A stretch of 64,000 nt of DNA, taken from contig NZ_BOOR01000010.1 of NCBI RefSeq assembly GCF_016863335.1, positions 290,085 to 354,084 of the forward strand. Direction: 5' to 3'. This stretch comes from Planotetraspora thailandica. GTDB taxonomy: Bacteria > Actinomycetota > Actinomycetes > Streptosporangiales > Streptosporangiaceae. Positions 16,358 to 26,324 of the stretch are shown here, one piece after another. A program made the translations under genes and the position numbers. How positions within the stretch are numbered: the stretch's first letter is position 1; each line of letters begins with the position of its first letter. The notes below the pieces were generated by a model. The model was not told the DNA's origin. It made no database searches and saw only the letters and a list, made by a program, of their open reading frames with translations.

Positions 16358-17404
16358 TCAGGCGGCCGGAGGGACGTACGGGAACCGCGTGATCGGCTTG
16401 GCGGTGACGGAGTCCCTGGTCAGGCCGATGGTGAACGCGGTGTTGGTGGCGAGAGAGAACATGACGTCCGGAGCGTTGTCGGTGAGGGATCGTCCGTTCA
16501 GCTCGTTGTAGCCGTACGTCGCCGAGGTGCCGACCGTGTAGGGCAGCACGTCGGGAAGAAGCTTCGCGGCGACGGCCTCGCCGTACGCCTGCGGGTCCTG
16601 GGCGGTGCCGTAGGCGGCGACGACCGCGGCCACCCTGTCGGTGACGATCGCGCCGTAGTTGACGGTGTCGTCGGCGGGCCGGGTGGCGTTGAGCCGGTTG
16701 CCGAGTTCCTCGTCGTACTGCGTGAGCAGCGGGTGGATCATCGGGTGCCCGGCCCGGTTGATCTGGCGCCAGCCGCCGGCATCGGTGGCCAGGTTGGCCA
16801 CGGCCCACACGCCGATCCGCCTGTCGGCTCCGGCCGCGGAGAGCAACTGGTCGTCCGGTACTTCGAGGACGATGGAATACACGGTTTGCCCGGCGAACAG
16901 GTTCTTCGCCTCGGCCGGGGTCCACGATGACAGGTCGGCCCGGGTGCCGTCGGTGAGCGCGTGGCCTATCGCGTGGAGCACGTCGGGCTCGATCCAGAAG
17001 GGGTCGCCGGCCTTGCCGGCCCACAGCCGCAGCCCGTCCTCTGTGGTGACGGTCTCGCCGGTCACACCATGGGCGATCACCGCGCCCTCGGCATCATGGT
17101 CGGTCGCTTCCGCGCCGGTCAGACGGTGCAACCGCAGCGTCTGGGAGCCGTCAGCGCCCATCTCGCCGAAGGTGAACCGGTAGCCGAGGTCCTCGACCGC
17201 GTCCCCATTTGTGTCGATCTTGAACTCGTACCGCGCCTCCGGGTGGCAGCCCGCAGGGACCTGGTGGCCGGTGACCTCGGTGGCGATGGAGTGGTTGACG
17301 TTCATCACGAACACCGTGGCCTGCTCCCCGCGGAACACGTACAGATCGCTGATGTCCAGCCGAACGTCCTTGCGCGCGTTGGGAGAGTCGAGATGGTGCG
17401 ACAT
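16358..17404 (-). CDS. DUF4331 domain protein
   Basis: 348 residues. Begins MSHHLDSPNARKDVRLDISD and continues with DLYVFRG, the standard opening of DUF4331 proteins; further conserved parts are NAGRAGHP-like QINRAGHPMIHP and PDVLPYTVG. No signal peptide is visible, although many family members are secreted. A GAGGGA ribosome site supports ATG 17404 over the in-frame ATG at 17422. The biochemical role of the family is unknown. The gene is 90 bp downstream of the alpha/beta hydrolase and on the same strand, so the two may be cotranscribed. Confidence 0.88.
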   Translation of the reverse strand: MSHHLDSPNARKDVRLDISDLYVFRGEQATVFVMNVNHSIATEVTGHQVPAGCHPEARYEFKIDTNGDAVEDLGYRFTFGEMGADGSQTLRLHRLTGAEATDHDAEGAVIAHGVTGETVTTEDGLRLWAGKAGDPFWIEPDVLHAIGHALTDGTRADLSSWTPAEAKNLFAGQTVYSIVLEVPDDQLLSAAGADRRIGVWAVANLATDAGGWRQINRAGHPMIHPLLTQYDEELGNRLNATRPADDTVNYGAIVTDRVAAVVAAYGTAQDPQAYGEAVAAKLLPDVLPYTVGTSATYGYNELNGRSLTDNAPDVMFSLATNTAFTIGLTRDSVTAKPITRFPYVPPAA

Positions 17405-17494
17405 TTCTGTTCCCTCATACATGTGAGACGGAGCCGCGGGCGTAGCGGCTTCGCGATTTTCAATGAGCCGCCCACGGCGGCGACATGGGAGTCG

Positions 17495-18451
17495 TCAGGC
17501 GTCGACGCGCAGCGCCTCGCGGAGCACGCCGACCGCCTGCGTGATCGCGGCCCTCGCGGCGTTCGTGTTGTGCAGCGCGTTCAGCATGACGAAGTCGTGG
17601 ATGATGCCCTCGTACCGGACGGCGATCACGGGCACACCGGCCTCGCGCAGCTTGGCCGCGTAGGCTTCGCCCTCGTCGCGCAGAACGTCGGCCTCCCCGG
17701 TGATCACGAGGGCGGGCGGAAGTCCCTCGAGGTCGCCCACGGTGGCTCGCAGCGGCGACGCCGTGATCTCGGCGCGCTGGGCGGGGTCGGTCGTGTACTG
17801 ATCCCAGAACCACTGCATGACGTCCCGACGCAGGAAGTAGCCCTCGGCGAACTGCTTGTAGGACTCGGTGTCGAAGTTGGCGTCCGTCACGGGATAGAAC
17901 AGCACCTGCTGGACGAATTCGACCCCGCCGCGCTGCTTGGCCAGCAGCGTCACGGCGGCGGTCATGCCACCGCCGACGGAGTCTCCGGCGACGGCGATGC
18001 GGCTCGTGTCGAGGTCGTGCTCCGCCCCGCTCTCGGCGATCCACCGGGCGACGGCGAAGGACTCCTCGATCGCGGTCGGATACTTCGCCTCGGGCGACAG
18101 GCTGTAGTTCGGGAAGACCACCGCCGCGCACGTGCCCACGGCGAGGTCGCGGATGAGCCGGTCATGGGTGTGCGCGTTGCCGAAGACCCAGCCGGCGCCG
18201 TGAATGTAGAGGATCACCGGCAGCGGGCCGGTGCTGCCCTGCGGGCGAAGGATCCGCACCGAGACCTCGCCCGACGGGCCGCCGGGAATGACGGTGTCGA
18301 CGATGTCCACCGCCGGCTTGGCGATCTCGCTCGACTGCACTTGGTCGACGGCCCTCCGGCCCTCGACGGGGCCCAGGTCGGACAGGTACGGCGGGGCGGC
18401 GGTCGCCTCAACGAAAGCCTGGGCGGCGGGCTCCAGTACGGGTTTGGTCAT
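17495..18451 (-). CDS. Alpha/beta hydrolase of the hormone-sensitive lipase type
   Basis: 318 residues, cytoplasmic. The oxyanion-hole motif HGAGW (a HGGGW variant) occurs near residue 84, the nucleophile elbow GDSVGGG near 156, the acid in GEADVLRDEG near 250 and the His in IIHDFV near 280, so the catalytic triad is complete. It would hydrolyse short-chain esters. The gene starts 210 bp from the divergent LuxR regulator at 18661, which could control it. ATG at 18451 follows a purine-rich stretch. Confidence 0.9.
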   Translation of the reverse strand: MTKPVLEPAAQAFVEATAAPPYLSDLGPVEGRRAVDQVQSSEIAKPAVDIVDTVIPGGPSGEVSVRILRPQGSTGPLPVILYIHGAGWVFGNAHTHDRLIRDLAVGTCAAVVFPNYSLSPEAKYPTAIEESFAVARWIAESGAEHDLDTSRIAVAGDSVGGGMTAAVTLLAKQRGGVEFVQQVLFYPVTDANFDTESYKQFAEGYFLRRDVMQWFWDQYTTDPAQRAEITASPLRATVGDLEGLPPALVITGEADVLRDEGEAYAAKLREAGVPVIAVRYEGIIHDFVMLNALHNTNAARAAITQAVGVLREALRVDA

Positions 18452-18660
18452 GACTGTCCTTCTTTCCGATAGTTCGCGACGAGGTTAGACAGCCATCCCT
18501 GTGCGGTGCATGCGTCGGACGACTGACAGTGGCAGCGCCCGCATGGCCGTACGACTTAACGCCTATACGTACCCTGAAAGGGACGCAGGCCTCATCTACG
18601 CTTGGGCGCCTTGGAAAGGGGCAGCCGACAGATCGGCGTGCATGCGAGGGGAATGTGGTC

Positions 18661-21363
18661 ATGCTTTTCGGGCGTGAACACGAGATGAAGGTGATCGAAG
18701 AGCTTCTCGATCAGGTCGGTGATCGCGGGAGCGCACTGCTCCTGCGCGGCGAGCCGGGGATCGGCAAGTCGGCTCTGCTGGGGGCCGCCGCGTGCCAGGC
18801 GGGGGCGCGCGGAACGACTGTGCTGAGCGCGGCGGGGGTTCAGAGCGAGACGCACCTGCCGTTCGCCGGTCTGCACCAGTTGTTGTGGCCGATGCTGGAC
18901 TCGGTGGACGAGCTGCCCGCCCCGCAGCGCGAGGCCTTGCTGAGCGCCTTCGGGGTGGCCGAGACCGGCCCGCCGGAGTTCTTCCTGATCGCGCTGGCCG
19001 CGCTCAACCTGCTCGGAGAGGCGGCGGCTCGGCGGCCGCTGCTGGTGACGATCGACGACGTGCAGTGGCTGGACATCCCCACCATGGACGTGCTGGGGTT
19101 CGTCGCCCGGAGGGTGGCATCGGAGCCCGTCGTGCTCCTGATGGCGCTGCTCGACCCGTACGCCACCCGGCCGGCCGTCTGCGGGCTGCCGGAGATGTGC
19201 CTGACCGGCCTGGACCAGGCCGCATCCGAGGCCCTGCTGGACGCGCGGCCGACGCGGCTGTCGCCCGGGCTGCGCCGGCGGGTGCTGGCCGAAGCGGCGG
19301 GCAATCCCCTCGCCCTGGCCGAACTCCCGCTGACGGCGGACGAGGAGCCGCTCGCGGCGAATGCGAAGCTCCTGCCGCTCACGGTCCGGCTCGAACGGGC
19401 GTTCGCCCAACGTGCCACCGATCTGCCCGCCGTCACGCAGACGCTGCTTCTGGTCGCCGCCGCCGACGACGGGGGGAAGCCGGCCGACGTGCTGGCCGCC
19501 ACCGCCGCCGTCACCGGAATGCCCGCGACCGCCTCGGCCCTGGACCCCGCCGTACGCGCCGGGCTGGTGGAGGCCGGCCCGCTGGCCGTACGGTTCCGCC
19601 ACCCGCTCATACGGTCGGCGATCTACCAGATGGCCGGGCCGGGGCAACGGCTGGCGGCGCATGCCGCGCTGGCCGAAACGCACGCCGCGGACCCCGATCG
19701 CCGGGCATGGCATCGGGCGGCGGCGAGCGGCCGTCAGGACGAGCGGGTGGCCGCCGAACTGGAGGCCGTGGCGGACCGGGCGCGGGCGCGCGGCGCGATC
19801 AGCGTGGCGGTGGAGGCGCTGCACCGGTCCGGGGAGCTCAGCGAGGATCCCGCGCTCCGCGGCGAGCGCCTGCTCCGCGCCGCGGAGTTGGCCTTCGAGC
19901 TGGGCGGCCGCGACCTCGCAGGTGAGCTGCTCGGACATGTCCAGCCCGGCGATCTCGGACTGGTGGAACGGGCCCGTCTCACCTGGCTCCACGAGATGCT
20001 CGAAGAGGGTCCGAGCGAAGGGGCTCCCCGGTCGCGGCGGCTGGTCGAGCTGGCCGCACGCTGCGAGGCGGAAGGCGCCGGGTCTCTGGCGCTGAACTTC
20101 GTCCGCGCGGCGGCTCTGCGCTGCTGGTGGTCCGATCCCGGCCCGAAGACGCGCCTGGGCGTCGTCGCCGCGGCCGAAAGGCTGCACGTGGACGGCGATG
20201 ATCCCGAGCTCCTCATGATCCTGGCCTCGGCGTCCCCCGTGGAACGCGGGGCGACGGTCATCGAACGGCTGTCCAAGCTCCACGCCGACGCGGACCCCAT
20301 GGCCACCCGGCTCCTCGGCATGGCCTCCACCTTCGTCGGCGCCTTCGACCTGGCGACCGGGTTCCTCACGACGGCGATCGCCGGGCTGCGCGCCCAGGGC
20401 AGGCTCGGCCTGCTCGCCCAGACACTCGTCTCGCATGCGTACGTGTCGGTCCGGCAGACGGACTGGACGGCGGCGATGTGCGCCGCAGAGGAGGCCGAGC
20501 GGCTGGCCCGCGAGACCGGCCAGCCGCGCTGGGCGGCGGCGGCACGGGTCACCATGGCGTTGCTGTCCGGGCTGCGCGGCGAGTGGGACGCCGCCGGATC
20601 CTTCGCCGCGGAGGCCGAACGGGTGCTCGTCCCCATGGCGAGCAGCGCCGACCTGGCGTTGCTGCAGATGGCCCGCGGCGTGACCGCGCTGTGCGCCGGG
20701 CAGCACGCCGAGGCGTACGGCCACCTGCGGCGGATGTTCCGGGTCGGCGACCCGGCCTACCACCCCGTCATCCGCTGGTGGGCGGTCGACGATTTCGCCG
20801 AAGCCGCCGCCGGCGCCGGCCACGCCGAGGAGGCGAGGGCGGCGTTGGCGGAGCTGGAAAAGGCGGCGGCCCTGACCCCGTCGCCTCTCCTTCACGTGGG
20901 TCTGCGCCACGCTCATGCGGTGCTCGCCGACAGCGACACGCTCTACCAGGCCGCCCTCGACGCCGACCTGTCCCGCTGGCCGATGGCCCGGGGCCGCCTG
21001 CTGCTCGCCTACGGCGCGTGGTTGCGCCGGCGGCGGCGCGTCGTCGAGTCGCGCGTGCCGTTGCGCGCGGCCCGGGAGGTGTTCGACGCGCTCGGCATGC
21101 CGCCTTGGGCTGAACGGGCCCGCCAGGAGCTGCGCGCCTCCGGCGAGGCCGCCGACCGCCGTGACCCGGCGGCCTCCGACCGGCTCAGCGCACAGGAGCT
21201 CCAGATCGCCCGGCTGGCCGCGGACGGGCTCTCCAACCGGGAGATCGGCCAGCAGCTCTATTTGTCACACCGCACGGTCGGCACCCACCTCTACCGGATC
21301 TTCCCCAAGCTCGGCATCACCTCGCGCGCCCAGCTCCGCGAGGCACTCGACGGCCAGCCCTGA
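18661..21363 (+). CDS. Large LuxR-family regulator with N-terminal AAA ATPase (LAL type)
   Basis: 900 residues. Walker A (GEPGIGKSALL) is at about 26-36 and Walker B (LLVTIDDVQWLD) near 130; a long helical-repeat region follows, and the C-terminus is a LuxR helix-turn-helix (LSAQELQIARLAADGLSNRE then SHRTVGTHLYRIF). This is the LAL/MalT-like architecture of ATP-dependent, ligand-responsive activators. The start at 18661 gives the usual MLFGREHEM opening with GAGGGG upstream; frames from 18529 add unrelated residues. It is divergent from the hydrolase/DUF4331 genes, its most likely targets. Confidence 0.92.
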   Translation: MLFGREHEMKVIEELLDQVGDRGSALLLRGEPGIGKSALLGAAACQAGARGTTVLSAAGVQSETHLPFAGLHQLLWPMLDSVDELPAPQREALLSAFGVAETGPPEFFLIALAALNLLGEAAARRPLLVTIDDVQWLDIPTMDVLGFVARRVASEPVVLLMALLDPYATRPAVCGLPEMCLTGLDQAASEALLDARPTRLSPGLRRRVLAEAAGNPLALAELPLTADEEPLAANAKLLPLTVRLERAFAQRATDLPAVTQTLLLVAAADDGGKPADVLAATAAVTGMPATASALDPAVRAGLVEAGPLAVRFRHPLIRSAIYQMAGPGQRLAAHAALAETHAADPDRRAWHRAAASGRQDERVAAELEAVADRARARGAISVAVEALHRSGELSEDPALRGERLLRAAELAFELGGRDLAGELLGHVQPGDLGLVERARLTWLHEMLEEGPSEGAPRSRRLVELAARCEAEGAGSLALNFVRAAALRCWWSDPGPKTRLGVVAAAERLHVDGDDPELLMILASASPVERGATVIERLSKLHADADPMATRLLGMASTFVGAFDLATGFLTTAIAGLRAQGRLGLLAQTLVSHAYVSVRQTDWTAAMCAAEEAERLARETGQPRWAAAARVTMALLSGLRGEWDAAGSFAAEAERVLVPMASSADLALLQMARGVTALCAGQHAEAYGHLRRMFRVGDPAYHPVIRWWAVDDFAEAAAGAGHAEEARAALAELEKAAALTPSPLLHVGLRHAHAVLADSDTLYQAALDADLSRWPMARGRLLLAYGAWLRRRRRVVESRVPLRAAREVFDALGMPPWAERARQELRASGEAADRRDPAASDRLSAQELQIARLAADGLSNREIGQQLYLSHRTVGTHLYRIFPKLGITSRAQLREALDGQP

Positions 21364-21399
21364 CCGCACACCGTCAGTCCGCCATGAGCCGGTCGCCGG

Positions 21400-21700
21400 G
21401 CAGGAGTTTCCGTATGTGCGTGGCCGGCTTCGCCGAAAAGGCATTCGCTCAGCACCATCTCGACGCACGCGACGGAAAATCGCGAGAGGAACGGCCTCCA
21501 GTCGTTTCGCAGCGGGCCGCCCGGATCGAACCGGTAAATCACCCGAGGGTCGGCGAGCAGGGGCGATTCGACCGGCACGGCCTCCGCGACCACCGCCTGA
21601 TTCTCGCAGCCGTCCGACGGGCGCCACTCCTCGGCAAAACGGCGTAAGAACGCCCAGGCCTTGTCTTTGTCCTGAACTCCGGCCGCGAGTTCAGCGGAGA
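21400..21700 (-). pseudogene. Internally deleted SMI1/KNR4-like gene relic
   Basis: Antisense to the gap after the LuxR gene, the frame from about 21695 downward reads SAELAAGVQDKDKAWAFLRR then FAEEW, and later DPRVIYRFDPGGPLRNDWRP with FLSRFSVACVEMVLSECLF. These look like the two ends of a SMI1/KNR4-type or immunity-like protein with the middle missing. The frame has no proper start and runs on into the LuxR gene's antisense strand. I judge it a decayed gene; the family assignment is tentative. The rest of 21364-21838 holds the promoter for the next gene. Confidence 0.4.
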
Positions 21701-21838
21701 GATCGCACCGGGAAATCCTACGAGATGGTCACCATTTGATGTATCAACCGGCCATCTCCGTTTTTGTCGCTGGCGTGTCCTAGTATGCAATCTCCCGTGC
21801 CTTGATCTTCAGGCCGGTCTCAACGCGGGGAGTTCTAT

Positions 21839-23830
21839 TTGTCACGCAAGCGCACTTTCACGGCCGCGACCACGCTCGCGGCCTTACTCGGCTCGGCCGC
21901 ACTGATCACAGGTACGGCGGGGGCCGCGGCAGCCGACTCCAGCAAGGTCCTGCCGCTGAGCTCGTTCGGCGACATGGTCGTGGACGGCCTCCACAAGAAG
22001 ATCTTCGTCAGCGACCCGTACAGCGGAAAGGTCGTCGCCACCGACTACGCGGGCACCGTCCTGGGCACCGTGACCGGCCTTCCCAAGGTCCACGGCCTCG
22101 CATTGTCCGCGGACTCGGGGCAGCTCTACGCCGCCGTGCCCGGCGACCACGCCATCGTGTCCGTCGACACCGGAACCGTCACCCCGACCGCCCGGTACGC
22201 GACGGGCGACGCCACCAGCCCGGAACACCTCGCCCTCGCGGGCGGCAAGGTCTGGTTCGGGTACGGCGAGGGCGAGGCGGGCGACCTCGGTTCCCTCGAC
22301 CTGTCGGGCACCGAGCCCGTGGTCGTTCTGGGGCAGGACGGCGACAGCGGCTGGCGCGCCGCCCCGGTGCTCGCCGCCACGCCGGGCGCGCCCGGCGTCC
22401 TGGCCGCCGGCGACCCGTTCAACTCGTCGAACACGCTCGCCGTCTACGACGTCACGAGCGGTACGGCGACCCGTACGGCACTCGCCCACCCGGGGTATGA
22501 GCGGATCGCGGACCTCGCGCTCACCCCCGACGCCGGCCGTCTCATCACGGCCGGCCTGGGGGACACGCATCGCGTCTGGCAGACGTCGGACCTCACCGCG
22601 GAGAGCCCGTACCCCACCGAGTTCTTCCCCAACGCGGTCGCCGTCGCGTCCGACGGCACCGTCGCGGCGGGCAGCGACACTCCGTACGACCCCGACGTGT
22701 ACGTCTTCACGGCCGGTTCCACAAGCGCCGTCCGCCTCTACGACTTCCCCGACACGAGCCCCTCGATCAGCGGCGCGGACAGCCTGGAGGCCGAAGGCCT
22801 GGCCTGGGAGCCGGACGGAGGACGCCTGTTCGCGGTGTCCCGGAACTACGAAGGCGTGCACTCGCTGCGGGTGCTCACCGAGCCCACCATGTCGGTGCCC
22901 ACCCTGACGGTCACCGCGCCCGCGACGGCCACCCGCGCCAAGCCGCTCACCGTCAAGGGCACGCTCACCGCGACCCTTCCGCTTCCGGCGGGGACGCCGC
23001 TGGCCGTCACCCGTACCGACGCGGAGTCCCCGGCGGGCAGGTCCCTCGGGACGAAGACCCTCGGCGCGAACGGCGCGTTCTCGTTCACCGACACCCCGCC
23101 GGCGGGAGGCAAGGTCACCTACAAGGTGTCCTACGCGGGTGACGCCACCCACACCCCGGCCTCCGCCTCCGCCTCGGTCACCGTGTCCCGCGCGACCCCC
23201 GCCCTCACGCTGAACCGCAACGGCAGCGTGTACGCCTACGGCACGGACGTGTCGTTCACCGCGCACCTCGGCACGACGTACAAGAACCGGACCGTCGAGA
23301 TCTGGGCCGACCCGTACGGCTCGGACCGGCCGAAGAAGCTGGTGAAAAAGGGCACGGTCAACTCCAAGGGCAACCTGTCGGTCACCCTGGACATGACGCG
23401 CGACACCTCCGTCACCGCCGTCTTCTCCGGCGACTCCCGCTACGCGCCGAAGTCGGTGAAGTCGACCGCGTACGCCCGGGTGAGGATCTCCACGTCGGTC
23501 TCCCGGCATTACAAGACCGGGAAGATCGGCTCCACGGCGTACTACTACTTCCACAAGAGGACGTCGCCGCGGTTCACCACGACGATGTCCTACTACAAGG
23601 GCCGCTCCCAGCGGTTCCAGGTGCAGGTGTACGTCGGCGGCAGGTGGTACGACGCCGCCTGGGAGTACTTCCGGCTGAGCACCAGCGGCAGGTCCACCGT
23701 CACCCTCGGGGCGCCGGGCGCATCCGGCATCCGCGCCCGCGTGCGCTCGTCGTACATCAACGAGTCCTCCGGCGACAACGTCAACAGCACGACCCACGGG
23801 GCCTGGAAGTACATCTACTTCTCGAACTAG
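21839..23830 (+). CDS. Secreted beta-propeller protein with Ig-like C-terminal domains
   Basis: 663 residues, TTG start with GGGGAG upstream. A Sec signal peptide spans about 1-31 (TTLAALLGSAALITGTAGAA). Residues ~40-345 contain short repeated blade-like segments (KKIFVSDPYSGKVVATD, GQLYAAVPGDHAIVSVD), consistent with a beta-propeller. Residues ~350-450 form a bacterial Ig-like domain (TLTVTAPATATRAKPLTVKG, then YAGDATHTPASASASVTV), followed by a basic, Tyr-rich beta domain to the end. It is extracellular with no catalytic motif, so binding or structural roles are likely. Terminated by the hairpin at 23848. The downstream gene encodes a secreted protein of similar style. Confidence 0.75.
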   Translation: MSRKRTFTAATTLAALLGSAALITGTAGAAAADSSKVLPLSSFGDMVVDGLHKKIFVSDPYSGKVVATDYAGTVLGTVTGLPKVHGLALSADSGQLYAAVPGDHAIVSVDTGTVTPTARYATGDATSPEHLALAGGKVWFGYGEGEAGDLGSLDLSGTEPVVVLGQDGDSGWRAAPVLAATPGAPGVLAAGDPFNSSNTLAVYDVTSGTATRTALAHPGYERIADLALTPDAGRLITAGLGDTHRVWQTSDLTAESPYPTEFFPNAVAVASDGTVAAGSDTPYDPDVYVFTAGSTSAVRLYDFPDTSPSISGADSLEAEGLAWEPDGGRLFAVSRNYEGVHSLRVLTEPTMSVPTLTVTAPATATRAKPLTVKGTLTATLPLPAGTPLAVTRTDAESPAGRSLGTKTLGANGAFSFTDTPPAGGKVTYKVSYAGDATHTPASASASVTVSRATPALTLNRNGSVYAYGTDVSFTAHLGTTYKNRTVEIWADPYGSDRPKKLVKKGTVNSKGNLSVTLDMTRDTSVTAVFSGDSRYAPKSVKSTAYARVRISTSVSRHYKTGKIGSTAYYYFHKRTSPRFTTTMSYYKGRSQRFQVQVYVGGRWYDAAWEYFRLSTSGRSTVTLGAPGASGIRARVRSSYINESSGDNVNSTTHGAWKYIYFSN

Positions 23831-23847
23831 CCCGTCATCGTGCGTGA

Positions 23848-23876
23848 GGGCCCGGATCGCTCAGCGGTCCGGGCCC
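23848..23876. terminator. Intrinsic terminator
   Basis: 13-bp arms (23848-23860, 23864-23876) with one G-T pair and a 3-base loop, 17 bp after the stop of the secreted propeller protein. Confidence 0.8.
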
Positions 23877-24102
23877 CCGGCATTCGCCGGCGCACGTGTC
23901 GCCGATCCGTCCAGTTATCAGGCCGTCGGCGTCGTCGAAATAATTTTGTTGTCGAAATGTCAGGGCTTGTCGGTAATCTCTAGATCGTTCCGGCGCGTCC
24001 AACTGTACGGAATGCGGCGAGAGTGCCTGCCACCCCCGTATTCACAGCGCGAGCCGAACCCCTGCTTGCCTGCTTCATGCCTTTCTGGAGGAATCCATCC
24101 CC

Positions 24103-25956
24103 GTGAGAAGCACCACCACCCTCTCTGCGGTGCTCTCGGCGGCTCTGTCCGCCTCCCTGCTCGTCGGGCCCGCGGCCCACGCGGACGACGAGCCCACGCC
24201 GTCGATCACGGCGACCCCCTCGGAGACCGCTCCGTCCACCGGCCCGACGACCACCCCGAGCCCCACGCCGGCAGAGACTCCGACGGACAGCCCGGCTCCC
24301 GAGCCCACCCCGACACCGTCGGACACCCCGACACCCACTGACACCCCGACGCCGACCGACACCCCGACGCCCAGTGAGACCCCGACCGCCCCCGAGAGCC
24401 CGACGCCGACGCCGACGCCGACGCACGAGGGTGACGCGGTTGCACCCACCGTCACCAAGGTGGGCATGGTCGGCGGGGACAGCGGCATCCTGGAGGTCGC
24501 GGCTTCGTCCGACTCCGACATCACCACGGTGAGCGCGACCCTCACCGCCACGGACGGCACCACCACCGTGGAAACATTGCAGCTGTTCTCCGGCACCGCC
24601 AAGGACGGCGTCTGGCAGTCGGCGCGGCTCAAGGATCTTCCGTACGGCGACTACACCCTGAGTGTCACCGTCACGGACACCGACGGCGACGAGACCACCG
24701 CGCAAGCGGCCACCGACGTCGTCTTCCGACGCATGACCCGGGTCAAGCAGCAGGCGGTCACCCCCGCGACGCTCGACTTCCAGCATTCGCAGGTGCTCGC
24801 GACCGGCACGCTTGTCGCCTTCGATCCGCGGACCGGGGACGAGACACCGCTCGCAGGCACGGAGGTGCGGCTGACCGTCGGGAACTACGTGGTCTCCAAG
24901 CTGACGGCTTCCGATGGAAGCTACCGGATCAGCATGGCGGCGCAGGCCAGTACACCGGGCGAGCCTGTGGCCATACAGGTCGAGGCCTACGACCCCAACG
25001 CCCTCGGCCTGATCACCATCTATTCAGCCGCGATCCCATCTCGGCTGTACGAGACGCGCGTCAGGCTGGACAAGACGGCGCAGCGGTTCAACTACGGGAC
25101 AAAACTCGTCGTGAGCGGCATCGTCGAATATCTCGACGGCGCAACGTGGAAGCCTGCTCCCGGAGTTCTGGTGAGCATCGACTACGACTACGCCAATGCC
25201 AGGTCAGGCTCCGACGGCCGTTTTACTCTCACCTATCCCTTCATCCTCAACAACGACGGCACCTGGCACATAACCGTCACGCCGAGCGAACAGCTCAACC
25301 CGTTCCTCGTCTCGTCTCAGGCCACCTTCACCGTCGACGTCGTCAACAAGGTCACCGTAAGCCTGTCCAGCAGCGGGCTGGACGAGTTCTCCGACTTGCG
25401 GTTCCGGGGCCAGATGTCCAGCAGCAGCAGCGTCCTGCCCGCCACTCGGAAGATCTACGTGCAGCAGTCGAGCAACGGCAGCAGCGGCTGGAAGAACCTG
25501 GGGTACTTCACCGTAGGCAAGAGCGGTGCGTTCGACATCACCGGGTGGGTGCAGCACCCCAAGGGCTACTGGCGGCTGTACTTCCCCGCCCAGACCGACT
25601 ACCAGGCGGCCTACAGCAAGACGGTCCACTACTCGCGCATCGAGACCCGGATCGTCAGCTTCAACGCCGCCCCTGAGCCGATCCGCAAGGGGAGCTACGC
25701 GACCGTCAAGGGCACGATGCAGACGCTGTCGGGCAGCAAGTTCGTCGGCAAGTCCAAGACCCGGGTGTACATCTACCACCGGGCCAAGGGCGCCAAGACC
25801 TACAAGTACCTCGGCTACACCACCACCAACACCAAGGGCCAGTTCAGCAAGAAGTTCAAGGCAAACAAGGACGGCTACTGGGCGGCCGCCTGGTTCACCC
25901 CCAACTCCAGGTACGTCAACGCCTACAGCCTCGACGACTACGTCGACGTCCGCTGA
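24103..25956 (+). CDS. Secreted protein with Pro-Thr-Ser linker and beta-sandwich domains
   Basis: 617 residues, GTG start with GGAGG upstream. The signal peptide is ~1-27 ([16 protein letters not shown]). Residues ~30-108 are a Pro/Thr/Ser-rich, repetitive linker built on PTPTDT units, a candidate for O-mannosylation and wall spanning. The rest contains several Ig/carboxypeptidase-regulatory-like beta domains ([40 protein letters not shown]). No enzyme motif or LPxTG sorting signal is seen. It may be a surface-exposed adhesive or structural protein. The 272-bp gap upstream contains its promoter and the previous gene's terminator. Confidence 0.75.
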   Translation: MRSTTTLSAVLSAALSASLLVGPAAHADDEPTPSITATPSETAPSTGPTTTPSPTPAETPTDSPAPEPTPTPSDTPTPTDTPTPTDTPTPSETPTAPESPTPTPTPTHEGDAVAPTVTKVGMVGGDSGILEVAASSDSDITTVSATLTATDGTTTVETLQLFSGTAKDGVWQSARLKDLPYGDYTLSVTVTDTDGDETTAQAATDVVFRRMTRVKQQAVTPATLDFQHSQVLATGTLVAFDPRTGDETPLAGTEVRLTVGNYVVSKLTASDGSYRISMAAQASTPGEPVAIQVEAYDPNALGLITIYSAAIPSRLYETRVRLDKTAQRFNYGTKLVVSGIVEYLDGATWKPAPGVLVSIDYDYANARSGSDGRFTLTYPFILNNDGTWHITVTPSEQLNPFLVSSQATFTVDVVNKVTVSLSSSGLDEFSDLRFRGQMSSSSSVLPATRKIYVQQSSNGSSGWKNLGYFTVGKSGAFDITGWVQHPKGYWRLYFPAQTDYQAAYSKTVHYSRIETRIVSFNAAPEPIRKGSYATVKGTMQTLSGSKFVGKSKTRVYIYHRAKGAKTYKYLGYTTTNTKGQFSKKFKANKDGYWAAAWFTPNSRYVNAYSLDDYVDVR

Positions 25957-25979
25957 CCTCAGCTAAACGCGATCATCTC

Positions 25980-26006
25980 GGGCCGGCACCTCTCAGGTGC
26001 CGGCCC
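25980..26006. terminator. Intrinsic terminator
   Basis: Perfect 12-bp arms (25980-25991, 25995-26006) with a 3-base loop, 23 bp after the stop codon of the secreted protein. Confidence 0.85.
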
Positions 26007-26052
26007 GTGCCGTTTCCTCCAAGCTCCGAAGATCCGCTCGTACCGGGCGTAT

Positions 26053-26089
26053 GCCGTAAGTGATCAGGGGATTCCGGCGCACTTACGGC
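26053..26089. promoter_or_regulatory. Inverted repeat of unknown role
   Basis: Perfect 10-bp arms GCCGTAAGTG (26053-26062) and its complement (26080-26089) separated by 17 bp, in the 318-bp gap before the DsbA-like gene. It could be an operator or an RNA stem-loop; nothing decides between them. No gene is seen in 26007-26324. Confidence 0.45.
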
Positions 26090-26324
26090 GACCGAAGGCC
26101 CTCCCCTATAGGCTCCACAGCGATGTGCCTGTGAGCAGTGATGGAGGACATGCACCCCCGAGGACGGCCCGGGTTCCGTCGCGGCCTCAGACCCCTGAAG
26201 CCGGGCGCCTGTTCATCTCAAGGGCCCCAATGCCCATGCCGCACCCTAAATCTCCGCAAACCGGCCATATTGTCATAAATCACTGCAATATCGTCAAAGT
26301 GTGGTTTAGAGGACTTGGAGCATC

